Source: Macrotis lagotis (taxonomy: Eukaryota; Chordata; Mammalia; Peramelemorphia; Peramelidae). Taken from it: a stretch of 64,000 nucleotides of DNA. The stretch is from contig NC_133663.1 in the NCBI RefSeq assembly GCF_037893015.1, positions 145,432,577-145,496,576 on the forward strand. The letters are read 5' to 3'. The notes beneath the pieces are model-generated. The model was not told the DNA's origin. It saw nothing but the letters and a program-made list of their open reading frames with translations, and did no database searches. This document shows, piece after piece, positions 1-12,225 of this stretch; position 1 is the stretch's first letter; the number at the start of each line of letters is the position of its first letter. The translations under genes and the position numbers were made by a program.

Positions 1-3000
1 TCTGATTGTTGCCCTGTTGGTATGAGCAAGCCCATTAATGTAGATCATCACTCCCATGTTGCTGTTAGGGTGTACAGTGTTATTCTGATTTTGCTCATCT
101 CGCTCAGCATCAGTTTATGCAAATCCTTCCAGGCTTCCCTGAATTCCTATCCTTTCTGATTTCTAATAGAACAATAGTGTTCCATCATACACATATACCA
201 CAGTTTATTAAGCCATTCCCCATTCGATGGATATCCCCCTGAATTTCCAATTCTTTGCCACCACACACAGAGCTGTGCTGTGAAAACGTGTACAGATGAT
301 GTTCTTACTCCTTTTCATAATCTCTTGAAGCCATAGCTCCAATAGTGGTATTGCTGGATCAAAGGGTATGTATGCCCTTTGGGTATAATTCCAAATTACT
401 CTCCAGAAAAGTTGGATAAGTTCACAAAGTACCAACAAAGTCTGTCTCCCAGATTTCCCACATCCCTTCCAACATTGATCATTGACATTTCTTGTCATAT
501 TGGACAATCTGAGAGGTGTGAGGTTGTACCCAAGAGATGTTTTAACTTGCATTTCTCTAATAAGTAATGATTTAGAGCAATTTTTCATATGACTATGGAT
601 CCTTTTGATCTTTTGATTTCCTCATCTGTAAATTTCCTAAGCATATCCTTTGACCATTTGACAGTTGGGGAATGGCTAGTCTTTTTTTTTTTTTTTAATT
701 TGACTCAGTACTCTGCATATTTTAGAAATGAGTTCTTTGTCAGAAATATTACTCATAAAAATTGTTTCCCAATTTACTAGATTTCTTTTGATCTTGGTTG
801 CAGTGGTTTTGTCTGTGCAAAAGGTTTTTAATTTAATGTACTCAAAAATTGTCTAGTTTATTTTTAATGGTGTTCTCTATCTCTTCCTTGGTCATAAACT
901 GCTTCCTTTCCATAGATCTGACAGGTATACTACACTTTGGTCTTCTAGTTTGTTTATAATATTGTTTTTTTATGTCTAGATCCTATACCCATTTTGATCT
1001 TATCTTGGTATAGGGTGTGAGGTATTGGTCTAATCTAGGTTTCTTACATATTACCAATTTTCCCAACATTTTTATTGAAGAAAGAGTTTTTATCTCAATA
1101 TTTGGACTATTTGGAGTTATCAAACAGCAGATTATTATAATCATTACCTGCTATTGCACCTAGTCTATTCCACTGATCCACCACTCTATTTCTTAGCCAG
1201 TATCAGACAGTATTGATAACTGATGCTTTATAATATAATTTTAGATCTGGTAAGGCTAAGCCACCATCTTTTACACTTTTTTCATTAAATCCCTGGAGAT
1301 TCTCAATTATTTCTCAATAGGAATTTACTTATAACTTTTTTTCTAACTCATAAACGTAATTTACTAGAATTTTGATTGGTAGGGCCTTAAACACATTATT
1401 TAATTTTGGTAGAATTGTCATTTATATTATATTAGCTTGGCTGATCCATGAGCAGTTGATATTTGCCCAGTTTTTTAAATCTGATTTTATTTGTGTGAGA
1501 AGTGTTTTGTAACTGTTTTCAAAAAGTTTCTGAGTCTGCCTTGACAGATAGACTCCCAGCTATTTTGTATTGTCTGAAGGTACTTTGAAAGGGATTTCTC
1601 CTTCTGGCTCTTTCTACTGCATCTTGCTAGTCATATAGAAATGTTGACAATTTGTGAGAGTTTATTTTATATCCTCTGACCTTGCTAAATTTGCTAATTA
1701 TTTCTAGTAGCTTTTAAGATGATTTTTTGGGATTCTCTAGGTATAACATCACATCATTTACAAAGAGTGAGAGTTTTGTCTCTTCCTTCTCTATTCTAAT
1801 TCCATTGATTTTCCTTTTCTTCTCTTATTGCTGAAGCTAACATTTCTAATACAATATTGACTAGTAGTGGTGATAATGGACATCCTTGTTTCACCCATGA
1901 TCTTATTGGGAATGCCTCTAGCCTATCCCCATTGCCTATAATACTTATTGATGGTTTCAGATAGATAATGCTTATTAATCTAAAGAACAATCCATTTATT
2001 CCCATGCTAGTGTTTTCAGTAGGAATGGGTGCTGTGTCTTGTCAAAAGCTTTTTCAGCATATATTGATATAATCATATGATTTTGGATAGGTTTGTTGGT
2101 GAAATAATTAATAATACTAATAGCTTTCCCAATATTGAACTAACCCTGTATTCCTAGGATAAATTCTACTTCTTCATAATGTATTATCTTTGTGATAACT
2201 TGTAGTCATTTTGCTAAGATTTTATTTAAGATTTTTGTATCTTTATTCATCAGAGAAATAGGTCTATAGTTTTTTTTCTCAGTTTTAACTCTTTCTGGTT
2301 TAGGTATTAGCACCATATTGGTGTCATTGAAAGAATTAGGCAGAATTCTGTATTCTCCTATTTTTTTTCAAAGAGTTTTATATAGAATTGGAACCAGTTG
2401 CTCCTTAAATGTTTGAGAGAATTCATTTGTGCATCCATTTGACCCTGGAGATTTTTTCTTAGGGAGTTCAATGATGGCATGTTGAATTTCTTTTTCTGAG
2501 ATAGGGTGATTTAGTTATTGAATTTCCTCAGCAATTAAGATGGGCAAAATATTTTTGTAAATATTCATTGATTTCATTTAGAGTAACAAATTTATTGGCA
2601 TAGTTGGGCAAAATAATTCCAAAATTATTGCTTTAATTTTCTCTTCATTGGTGGTGAGTTCAATTTTTTCATTTATGATACTAGCAATTTGGTATTCTTC
2701 TATCCCTTTTTTAAAATCAAATTGACCAGTAGTTTATCAATTTTATCATTTTTTTTAATAAAATGAACTCTTGGTTTCATTTATTAGTTCAGTAGTTGTC
2801 TTGCTTTTGATATTATTAATTTCTCCTTTAATTTTTAGAAATTCTAATTTGGTATTTAATTGGGAGTTTTTAATTTGAAATTTCTCTAATTTTTTTACTT
2901 GCATATTTATTTAATTGAGTTTATCCTTCTTTAATTTATTCATGTAAGCATTTAAAGATATTATATAACCCCTGAGAGCCACCTTAAGTATATCCCATAG

Positions 3001-6000
3001 GTTTTAGTATGTTTTTCATTTTTATTATTATCTAGGGTAAAATAAGTAATTCTTTCTCTAATTTGTTGTTTGATACACTCATCCTTTAAAATGAAGCAAT
3101 TTGGTTTCCAATTTGTTTTTGGTTTATATCTCCCTGGCCCAATATTACATATGATTTTCATTGCATTGTGATCTGAGAAAAATATATTTCTACCTTTCTG
3201 CAATTTATTATTAGATTTTTATGCCCTAGTACATGGTCAGTTTTTTGGGTAAGTACCATGTGCTGTAGACAAAAAGGTATATTCCTTTCTGTCCCCATTC
3301 AATTTCCTCCATAAGTCTGTCATCTTTAGTGTTTCTAACAATCTGTTTACCTCCTTAACTTCCTTCTTATTTATTTTATGATTAGATTTGAGAGAGAGAG
3401 GGTGAGGTCACCCACTAGTAGAGTTTTGCTGTCTATGTCTTCCTCTCACTCCTTCAACTTCTTCTTTAAAGATTTGGATGCTATACCATTGTGTGCATAC
3501 ATTTTTAGTATTGAAATTTCTTTATTATCTATGGTATCTTTTAGGACAATATAGTTGTTTCCTTCCTTATCTCTTTTAACTCTGTATTTTTACAGATGTC
3601 TTGTCTGAGATAAGTATTGGTACCCCTGTTTTTTTTTTTCACTTCATCTGGAGCAAAATATATTTGGCTCCAACCCTTTACTGTTACTCTACATGTATCT
3701 CTCTGCTTCAAATGAGTTTCTTGTAAGCAGCATATTGTAGAATTCTGGTTTTTAATCCACTCTGCTTTGTGCTTATGTTTTAAGGGGCTGTTCATCCCAT
3801 TGACATTCAAAGTTATAATTATTTATTCTTTATTGCCCTCTATGTTATCTTCCCTCTGTTTTTGTTTTCCCCTTTTATCCTTTTATTTATATTCCACAGT
3901 CTTTTGTTTCTGAATACCACCACCTTCAGTGTGCTTGCCCTCCTATATCTAAACTCTCCCCCTTTTCCCCTCCCCTTTTCCTATGCCCCTTCTTCCTTCC
4001 CTTCCTTCTGTTACTTCCCTCTTTCCTCCCCCTCCCCCTTTCCCCTTTTCACATTTTAAAGATAAGTTTCTTAACTGAGTATATGTATGTTAATTCTAAG
4101 CTAATCTGATGAAAGTAAGATTCAGGAGGTTCTCACCTCCTCCCTTATTCCCTCTACTGCAATAGTTTCTTTGTAACCTCTTAATATAATGAGATTTACC
4201 CCATTCAGTCTTCTCCTTTCTCCTATCTTTTTACTGCCCCCCTTTTTAAGGAGGTATTGTTTTTAAATCATTCTATCTGAGTCACAGAAAGGTCTTGAGT
4301 GCCCATCATTTCTGGCTAAGTATATTCTTTCTACTAGAATTACAATTATTGAGAGTTGTTAGAGTCTTTCTCCCAAGTAAGGATATAGTCAGTTTCATCT
4401 TATTGGATACCAATTTCTCAAATAAGTCATTAATGCCCATCTCTTCTGGATAATTAAATTCTCTCTAACAGAACTACAGTTCTCTAGAGTTATTTAAGTC
4501 TTTCTCACAGGTAGGGATATAACCAGTTTCATCTTATTTGATAACAGCATTTTTTCTTTTTATTTTCCCCCCTCACCTTTTTTTTAAATCTACTTTTTCA
4601 TGTGTCTCTTGAGTCTCCAGTTTGAAATCCAAATTTTCTATTAAGTTCTGGTATTTTCTTCAGAAAAACTTAAAAGTCTCCTATTTCATTAAATGCCCAT
4701 CTTTTGCCCTGGAAGAGGAGGCTCAGTTTTGCTGCATAATGAACTCTTGGCTACATTCCAAGGTCCCTTGCTTTTCAGAATATCACATTCTAGGCCTTTT
4801 GATCCCTGAATGTTTATGCAGCTAGGTCCTGAGTAATCCTTACCATGGCTCCTTGGTATTTAAATTGTTTCTTTCTGACTGCTTAAAGGATTTTCCCTTT
4901 TATCTGATAATTCTGGATTTTAACTACAATGTTCCTTTGCATTTTCTTTTTTGGGACCCCTTTCCAGAAGGGATCGATGTATTCTTTCAGCAACTACTTT
5001 GCCCTCTTGTTCTATGATAGCTGGGCAGTTTTCCATTTCTAAATCCTATAATATTGAGTCCAGGCATTTTTTTTTCTTTACAATGTTTTCATGAAGACCT
5101 GTAATTCTCAGGTTGTTCATTCTTGATTTATTCTTGAGTTCAGTGGTTTTTGCTGATGAGGTATTTTACATTTTCTTTTATTTTCTCAGTATTTTGGTTT
5201 TGTTTAACAGATTCTTGTTGTCTTGTTAAGTCATTGGTTTCCACAGACTCCATTCTTTTTTTAAGGAAGAATTTCCCTCATTTATCTTTTGCAACTGCTT
5301 TTCCAGTTGGTCAGTTCTATTTTTTGTATGAGTTTTCCATTTGTCCATTTGAGGTTTTGAGAGAATTATTTTCTTTTTGCATTTGTCCAATTGTATTTTC
5401 AAAACATTTGTTTTCTTGTTGTAAGGTGTTAACTTCTTGAGTTTCTTTTCCCAAATTTTCCAAATTTTCCAATTGATTTTTAAACTTCTTCCTGATCTCT
5501 TCAAGTAAATAATTCAGTGCTGGAAACCAAATCATATTCTCCTCAGAGATTCTATGTCTCTCTGAATTAGGATATTTTCATGCTAGGAATTTTTCTATGC
5601 TCCTCCTTGCTGCGGGCCTTTCTTCATTTTCCTAATATCTTGCATTGGGGGATGGGCTGGTTCCCAGAGGTTTGGTTTCGGGATCCCTAAAGGCTTTATT
5701 CACTGGATTTAGTAACTATATGTGGTCCTGACAGTAAGGGGTGCCAGAGGCTGAAACTTACCCTCCAGCCCTCCTGGGAAGTCCCAGACTGTCAGTCACA
5801 TGGACACACCTCTACTCTCCAGTTGTTTCTCTGGAGTGAACACCTCCGGGGCTGATCTTAGGCTAATCCAGCTCTCACCCACCCCATTGGCTTTCTCTGC
5901 TCTGTGCTTGGCACACTCCTGATCCCTGACGATAGACCTTGAGATAAATGTTCTTCATCTAGCTTCTCTTTCTGGGTTTTTTTAATCGGATTTCCATTAA

Positions 6001-6088
6001 GAAGTTTGTTTCATATTAAATATGAGGGATGATCAGGAGACCTTAGCATAACACCCGGCTCCTCTCTGCCATTTTAGCCAGATGTCTC
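1..6088 (-). mobile_element. L1 LINE, near full length, 3' end beyond window edge
   Basis: Minus-strand L1 retrotransposon. Reading leftwards: 5' UTR from about 6,088 (start reads like gacatctggctaaaatgg) to about 5,560; ORF1 at about 5,540-4,600, with a Lys/Glu/Asn-rich coiled coil at 5,504-5,226; a pyrimidine-rich inter-ORF stretch (plus strand) at 3,950-4,060; then ORF2. The ORF2 endonuclease start (NVNGMNSPLKHKHKAEWIKN) lies at 3,810-3,700 and reverse transcriptase blocks ([11 protein letters not shown]) near 1,900. The 3' UTR is cut off: compared with the complete L1 at 31,883-38,612, about 310 bp are missing. The RT catalytic FADD motif has decayed to FVND at 1,753-1,764, and many stops break both ORFs. 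It cannot be autonomous. It is the same subfamily as the 31.9-38.6 kb copy but older. Confidence 0.93.
208..588 (-). pseudogene. L1 ORF2 C-terminal fragment
   Basis: A 126-codon open stretch in the L1 that fills the window start. It encodes the cysteine-containing C-terminal part of ORF2p: CWKGCGKSG, then CELIQLFWRVIWNYTQRA, PFDPAIPLLE and VAKNWKFRGISIEWGMA. The same block occurs in the L1 at 32,231-32,949 and, on the plus strand, at 57,602-57,814. It is a fragment of a dead LINE, not a host gene. Confidence 0.85.
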
Positions 6089-6094
6089 ATTTCT

Positions 6095-6793
6095 GCTATT
6101 TTTTTTAAAACATTCTTCTCCTCATTCATGTTTTTTTGTTTTTGTATATCTCATCATTTGGTTTATTCTTTTTTAAATGTTATTTTCTTCAACATTTTTC
6201 CTTGTCCTTTACCAATCTATTCAGTCATTTTTTTTTTTTAGGATTTTCTCGCTTCACTCTGCTCTCATCTATGAATGGCCACAAGAACTCATTTCTATCT
6301 TGTAACTATGGTGAGGGTACCTACTCCACTGTGCTTCACAAGCTTTAGTGCACTATTGCTCCTCCTTGTCCTAGATTTGCCACATAGACTTGTGACACAG
6401 AACTGAATATTGGGAAAAACAGATGAGTCCTGCCTCTAGTGCCAGCAAAGAGGCCCTTATAATGTCCAAATCAGGTGTTCATCCCACTTACTATCTGTAG
6501 ACTGAGAACTCCAGAAGCAATCACTGCCACTGCAGATTCCATGTCTCTTAAGACCTTCCCCTTTGACTGGATCTGGACTGCAATGGCCTTTGTTGTACTA
6601 TGCTTATCTCTCTTCTTGTGTGACATACCTTTCCTGTCAACCTTTTAAGTTGTTTATAACTGGAAAATTATTCCACTCATACTTTTGTGATTTATGTTAC
6701 TGGAGGAATTGTATGGCATTATTTATAATTTTAATAAGGCCTTAAGGTTGGGAGAGTATAAGTTACTACTTATTCTACTGATTAGGTTCCATG
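6095..6793 (-). mobile_element. HAL1-like (half-L1) 5' region, interrupted by L1
   Basis: Sequence to the right of the L1 5' end resembles the 5' UTR and start of the HAL1-like copies at 19.9-22.35 kb and 59.2-62.09 kb. Shared phrases include 'gactgagaactccagaagcaatcactgcc', a 'cctttcctgtcaacctttt' block and 'actggaaaattattccactc'. Both orientation and order match. The first L1 therefore appears to have inserted into this older element, whose remainder would lie left of the window. The right boundary is uncertain because of divergence and the SINE at 6,809. Confidence 0.5.
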
Positions 6794-6808
6794 TCACTAT
6801 AATTTGTT

Positions 6809-6963
6809 TTTTTTTTTTAGGTTTTTGCAAGGCAAGTGGGGTTAAGTGGCTTGACCAAGGCCACACAGCTAGGTAATTATTAAGTGTCTGAGACCGGATT
6901 TGAGTCCAGGTACTCCTGACTCCAGAGCTGGTGCTTTATCCACTACGCCACCTAGCTACCCCA
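6809..6963 (-). mobile_element. tRNA-derived marsupial SINE, complete
   Basis: Full-length copy of the short SINE in reverse orientation: T-tract, 'ggtttttgcaaggca', 'ggccacacagctaggtaatt', and the tRNA-like head 'ccactacgccacctagctac' at the right end. The head contains sequences resembling pol III A and B boxes (gtggataaagcac and a gagttcaaatcc-type box). It is flanked by a perfect 15-bp duplication, tcactataatttgtt, at 6,794-6,808 and 6,964-6,978, which fixes its ends and shows L1-type target-primed insertion. Confidence 0.93.
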
Positions 6964-6978
6964 TCACTATAATTTGTT

Positions 6979-7640
6979 AAACAAGTAAATGCTGTTTTCT
7001 TCATTATCTAGATCCTTTGCTTCATCTTACTTTGCATTTGTGGCAAAAGATCTAGGAGATATTTGGACTCATGACTTACTGATTGCTAAGCAATAATTAT
7101 TACCAAAATCTATTAAATCAGCAACAAATCTCAATTCTCTTGACATGAAATTTAAGAATGGTTTGAGCAATCTTCCAAATAATAAATTTTTATCTCATTC
7201 AAATATCAGATTCATTTTGGTCATTCTTACTACCTGCTAGTTACCCAAATTATTTTCTCCCAAATAGTTTTTTTCCACTATTAATAATTGCAAACATGCA
7301 GCTTAATTCATTCATGGAATAATTTTCAAATATTCCTGCTACCTCATCTACCTTATGCAATATTTTATTTTCATCAATGTCACCCATTCATTTCATTTTG
7401 AATTTTGTAGATACTGGGTTAGTATGGTATCTCATTATATTTTGCCTAAACAATTGCAATTGTCTATTCTCTAAAAAAATCCAAAATTTTTGTCATGGCA
7501 ATTTCATGAATTTAGTATATAGTCTCAGCTTATTTTTTTTAATTTTGCCTTCCTCTGTTTTAAATAATGGATGCTATAATTAAAAAATACAGTTCATACA
7601 ATTATTTTCCCTGAAAAATACCTAAATTTTTTCATATTTC
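6979..7640. other. AT-rich interval, nothing recognised
   Basis: No coding pattern or repeat family recognised. Open stretches here are short and low in complexity. It may be decayed repeat beyond visual recognition. Confidence 0.5.
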
Positions 7641-7644
7641 CCCT

Positions 7645-7745
7645 TCTTGAAATGTCCTCCTTATGCCTACCTGTCAAAATTCTATCCATCTCACAAGGTG
7701 CATTTGTATATGAAGTCTTTTTTAATTTCTCTTCAAACAACTGAA
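7645..7745 (+). mobile_element. L2 LINE 3'-end remnant
   Basis: The run 'cttgaaatgtcctccttatg', then 'tctatccatctcacaaggtg' and 'atgaagtctttttt', follows the wording of the L2 3' end (ggaatgccctcc, catccttcaaggctcagc, catgaagccttcc). It is highly diverged, as expected for an ancient mammalian L2. Recognised by eye only. Confidence 0.55.
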
Positions 7746-8159
7746 GTTTTTCATAGTTGGCATAAAAATCAGAGAACATATTTTCTCAGATTGTTACTAA
7801 ACTGTAATGTCCTAAGCCTGATAAGAATTCTTAAAGCATCTGATTGAAGATGTTCAACCCAAAGGATTCATTAACTTTTGGGAAGCAGCCAAACAAGACC
7901 AATAAGGGAATATAAAATAATGTGTTTCAATCTGGAAAAAATATCTTCAGGATTTAGTGGACTGCAATTTGTAGATGAATTAAAAATATGATATCACAGT
8001 GAAAAAAATATAATGTAAACTTAGACTGAATTTCAAAATAGATGCAGTGTCTCCTAGGAGGTATGCATTAGTATTCGTTGCCCAGGCCAACTCTGGTGAA
8101 TGTTGTTTCGTTTTGGCTGCTTCAGTTTAGGAAGCATATTAATAAATTTTAACAATGTA
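7746..8159. other. Unassigned AT-rich interval
   Basis: No gene or repeat family recognised. A slightly more complex patch, 8,040-8,130 (tgtctcctaggaggtatgca), is not resolved. Confidence 0.45.
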
Positions 8160-8420
8160 TAAAATAATGAATCTAAAAGCAGAAAGAATTGCATTCAAAT
8201 CCAGCTTCAGAAAAGTATTACTTGTGTAAGCCTGGGAAAATCACTTAACCAATTTTTATTTTAATTTCCTGAGCTATAAAAAGGGAATGTTAATACAATC
8301 TCCCTCTTTAGGGTTCTTGCAAAAATGAAATGATTTAAATTGTGTAAAACACTTCATACACCTTAAAGCAATATATGTGCTAGATGTTTTTCTTGTTGAA
8401 ATTGCTGTTGCTGTTACCAT
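8160..8420 (+). mobile_element. MIR/THER-like CORE SINE
   Basis: Diverged SINE in sense orientation. It contains 'ttgcattcaaatccagcttc' (B-box-like), 'aatcacttaacc', 'aatttcctgagctataaaaa', and a tail like 'cttaaagcaatatatgtgctag'. This order (tRNA-like head, acttaacc, cagtttcc.catctgtaaa, then gcactttgcaaaccttaaa) is typical of marsupial MIR/THER elements. No target duplication is visible, consistent with age. Confidence 0.65.
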
Positions 8421-8520
8421 CATTATCATTATATATCCAAAGGGAGACTTGAGGAATGTCTAAAGATAAAAATTAGAATTTTAAAGACTTTCATGTAGGG
8501 AAAATAATTAGAATTGTTCT

Positions 8521-8533
8521 GTATATATGTATG

Positions 8534-8569
<36 letters not shown>

Positions 8570-8590
8570 CATGCATACATACATACATAG
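8521..8590. repeat. Palindromic microsatellite (TATG)n(TA)n(CATA)n
   Basis: A (TATG) tract, then about 26 bp of alternating TA, then a (CATA) tract. The two flanks are reverse complements, so the whole 70 bp could form a hairpin. Confidence 0.9.
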
Positions 8591-8884
8591 AATTAGGAAC
8601 ATTTCTAAAGAGATGAAATAAAATTTGACTTGTGAAATAAAACTTCCTAACTTCATCTTTGTGAGTTAGAGATCAGCCTTCACCTTCATGTCACAGATTT
8701 TAATTTCTGACCTCAAAATTGTTTGGAACTGGAAGAATATCTCATGCTATCTGTTCATTGTCTCTCCCACTCCAAAATTCTACATATGGCAGTATATTGA
8801 AGTGAATTGGAAAAGGAATGAATGCTGAAAGAACTCAGAGAATAGTTTTACTATACCATTTTGGCATAGTCCCAGAAGTTCCTT
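8591..8884. other. Unassigned interval
   Basis: About 290 bp of moderately complex AT-rich sequence. No gene or repeat recognised. Confidence 0.4.
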
Positions 8885-8892
8885 TAAATATC

Positions 8893-8897
<5 letters not shown>

Positions 8898-8926
<29 letters not shown>

Positions 8927-9004
8927 TCAAGGCAATGGGGTTAAGTGGCTTGCCCAAGGCCACATGGCAAGGTAATTATTAAGTGTCTGAGGCCAGATTT
9001 GAAC
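8898..9004 (-). mobile_element. tRNA-derived SINE, 5'-truncated
   Basis: The reverse-oriented SINE ends at 'gaggccagatttgaac', so the tRNA-like head is missing. A perfect 13-bp duplication, taaatatcttttt, flanks it at 8,885-8,897 and 9,005-9,017. The missing head therefore reflects 5' truncation during insertion, not later deletion. The tail is a (TTTG)/(TTTTG) variant of the usual T-tract. Confidence 0.9.
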
Positions 9005-9109
9005 TAAATATCTTTTTAATAGAGTTCAATGGCAGGATTATTTTTAAATGAGAGCTTTCTAAGGGTTTTATTTGCAGTTTTGTAAAAATTAAAATGTATA
9101 TTTGACTAT

Positions 9110-10203
9110 AGGTATCTTATTATTTTTTAAATTTAAATTTAATGTTTTCTGTTGTTTTATTTTATTAAATATTTCCTGGTTACATTTTACCAACCACTTT
9201 TTGAAAGGTTTTGAGATTTACAATGTATTTCTCTCTCTCCCTTCCCTCCCTCTCCCTGACAGAAAGCAATGTGGTATAGGCTATCTATATAACATGTTAT
9301 AACAGAAGAATTAGATTTAAATGGAAGAAAACATTACAGAGAACAAAATAGCATAATGTATAAGACAACTTTTAAAAAATTGAAAATAATAAGCTTTCAT
9401 CTTTGTTGAAAGTCCACAGTTCTGTCTCTGAATATGGATAATATTTTCCCTCACAAGTCCATTAAAATTGTCATTGATTATTGTACTTCTGAAATGAATC
9501 ACGGTTGATCATTACCCCATATTATTAATGCAATTCATGCAATTTTTTCCCAGGGTTTTCTGAAATTCTATCCTTGATTAATTCTTTTAGAACTATAGTG
9601 TTTTATCACATGCATATACCACAATTTGTTCAGCCATTCCCTAATTGATGGACATGCCCCCAATTTCCAATTCTTTATCACTAAAAAAAGAACTACCATG
9701 AATATTTTTGTATATGTAAGATTTTACCCCTTTTCATGATCTCTTCAGGAAATAAAGCTAGTAGTGGTATTGCTGGATCAAAGGGCATACCCATTTTTAT
9801 TGACCTTTGTGCATAGTTCCAAATTTCTCTCCAGAAATGTTGGATCAGGTCACATCTCTACCAACAATGCCTTAGTATCCCAGTTTTCCCACACCACCTC
9901 CAATATTAATCAGTTCTCTTTCAAGTCATAGTGGCCAATCTGAAAGGGGTGAGGTGGTACCGCAGATATAATTTTATTTGCATTTCTTTAATTGATAAAG
10001 ATTTAGGGCATTTTTTCATATGACTATAGATAAATTTGGTTTCTTTGAGAATTGTCTTTCCATATCCTTTGACCATTTATCAACTGGGGAAAGACTTTTT
10101 TTTTATCAATTTGACTCAATTCTCTCTATAATTCAGAAATGAATACTTCATCAGGAAAAATACATAGTTGTAAAAATTGTTTCTCAACTTGCTACCTTTC
10201 TTT

Positions 10204-10206
<3 letters not shown>
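9110..10206 (-). mobile_element. L1 LINE 3' end, 5'-truncated
   Basis: 3' UTR ('ctgacagaaagcaatgtggtatagg') and ORF2 3' end of an L1, as shown by 'gattattgtacttctgaaat', 'accacaatttgttcagccat' and 'ggtattgctggatcaaaggg'. The order matches the 3' part of the L1 at 12.95-19.45 kb. It breaks off at the (TC)n tract at 10,207. Divergence is considerable and no ORF remains. Confidence 0.88.

Positions 10207-10262
<56 letters not shown>
10207..10262. repeat. (TC)28 microsatellite
   Basis: An almost perfect 56-bp TC dinucleotide tract at the point where the L1 sequence ends. Confidence 0.97.
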
Positions 10263-10265
<3 letters not shown>

Positions 10266-10609
10266 TATTCAGTTATTATATTACAAATTTGGTTTCTCTG
10301 GTTTCATTTTTGATTATTGTTCATTCAGTAACCAACAAATATTATTTTTTCCTCTATTCATTGATCTTTAAGACTTATTTGTAATATTTTTATTAATCCT
10401 TCTGAGTTGAGTTTTATTCCAAGTGTATTATTTTTTCCTCTTAGTTTTATTTCAGTTTTAAAATTTGATATCTTTTAAAAAAATATTTTATTCTTAACTT
10501 AAGAAAAAAAGCATTTCCTTATAAATGTATGAGAGAAAAAACAGAGGATTAGACTTGAAATTGTAGATCTATTATGCTACAACTTATTATTCTTTTGAAA
10601 TATACAGGA

Positions 10610-10775
10610 TTCTGGTCACATCTCTGGTCATCTGGTAGTCCAAATTTTTATCTTGCTACTGGACCCAGAAGACTGTGGAGGAGAAATCCATTTTACTTGC
10701 AAGTCATGGAATTACTTTCCTAATATCATGCTCCTTTTTTAGGAACAAAAGACAAATAACAATATCAATCATAAT
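10610..10775 (+). mobile_element. Long marsupial SINE, 5'-truncated
   Basis: Contains 'ctctggtcatctggtagtcc', 'gtggaggagaaatcc' and 'cttgcaagtcatggaattac', and an end like 'ggaacaaaagacaaataac' with an A-rich tail. Read in reverse complement, the copies at 48,856-49,163 and 50,412-50,704 carry the same phrases. It sits in the 3' UTR of an old L1. Confidence 0.65.
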
Positions 10776-11566
10776 AATAAAAAAGTTATCCTTCAACTTT
10801 CTTTTTTCCCCTTGCCTCACAGCCCAAACTTTAATAGATACATGTATTCATGCACAGAGACATATATACATATATAAACACATATTTCTGTTTATGTATA
10901 TACATGTGTTTCTGTGTGTGTATGTGTGTGTGTTCTTTTGAATTTGAACAGAATTTTCCTTTCAAAGATTTTTGTGCATAATTTGAGTATTTATAATACA
11001 GTGGCTACTTAGAGTTGTTCTCAAAACAATACTATTATTGTATATCATTTTTTATTCTGTTCACTTCCCTTTTATTATTATGCTTCTCTAAAATTACTGA
11101 GCTCATCATTTCTTAAAGGCAGAATATTATTTCATTATGAAAATATTCCACATTTTATTTAACCATACATCAGCTGACAGGCATCCTTGCAATTTTCCAG
11201 TTTGTACCACAAAGATAACTCCTATAAATATTTTAGAACATGTAGTTCTTTTCCAATTTTCCTAATCATCTTGGGAAATAGACCTAATAATGGCATTGCT
11301 GGGTCAAGAGGTATAGGAAATAGTATTTGCATAATTCCAAACTTTGCTTTAGAATGGTTGAATCAAATCACAGTTCCAGCAACAGAGATTTAAGGTCACA
11401 TTTTTTTCTATCTGTGATTTCCCAAGGTTGGTTTAATTTGCAATTCTCTAACCAATAATGATTCAAACATATTTTCACATGACTGCAAATTGTTTTGACT
11501 TCATCTGTATGCTGTTTGTTAATTGACTATTTATCAATTGAGAAATGACTCATATTTTTATTTTTT

Positions 11567-11727
11567 TATTTAAGTTTTTTTTTTTTTTTAACAAGGCAAT
11601 AGGGTTAAGTGATCTTGCCCAAGGTCATACAACTAGGTAATTATTAAGTGTCTGAGGCTGGGTTTGAACTCAGGTACTCTTGAGTCCAGGGCTGATGCTT
11701 TATCCACTATGCCATCTAACTTCCCCT
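11567..11727 (-). mobile_element. tRNA-derived SINE, complete
   Basis: T-tract, then 'aacaaggcaatagggttaag', and the head 'tatgccatctaacttcccc' at the right end. It is flanked by a 15-bp duplication, atatttttatttttt, at 11,552-11,566 and 11,728-11,742. It interrupts old L1 ORF2. Confidence 0.9.
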
Positions 11728-12051
11728 ATATTTTTATTTTTTGACAAAATTCTTTATATATTTGAGGTACAAGACTTTTATAAGAGGAACTTTCCCTAAC
11801 ACCCCCCCCCCGCCCCCCGCAAGATTCATCCTTTCCTTCTGATTTTGGTTGGTTGCCTGTGTTTTAATTGCAGAAATAAATAAGTAAAACAATAGAAAAC
11901 AATGATTTTTTTAACATAATGTAATTAAAATTATCCATTTTACAGTTTAACACTTTCTCTCGTGTTCTTAAATTTTTTATCTATCAATATCTGAGAGGAA
12001 ATGTGTGCCATGTTTTTAAAATTTCTTATAATATCTGTCTTTATATCTATT

Positions 12052-12225
12052 AGGGTTGTCCAACTTACTTTTAAATGTTTTTATTTAAACAATAGACAAT
12101 ATATTTTGATTTGCAATTTTAGTGAGAGCTCTGTGGTAGCATGGATTCATTTACTAAATAGTTAGTCAACCTACAGGTAGGCAGCATACAATCTGTGGCC
12201 CACAGGTTGAATTTTGGACAGCTCT
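12052..12225. mobile_element. Possible non-autonomous hAT-type DNA transposon
   Basis: A ~174-bp segment unlike L1 that interrupts an old L1. Its ends form an imperfect inverted repeat: agggttgtccaactt at the left and, in reverse complement, agagctgtccaaaat at the right. Ends of the form CAGGGNTGTCCAA are typical of hAT/Charlie elements, and the internal 'tgtggcccacaggttg' also fits that group. Flanks share only a weak ATCTA, so the expected 8-bp duplication is not clear. No transposase fragment is present. Confidence 0.5.
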
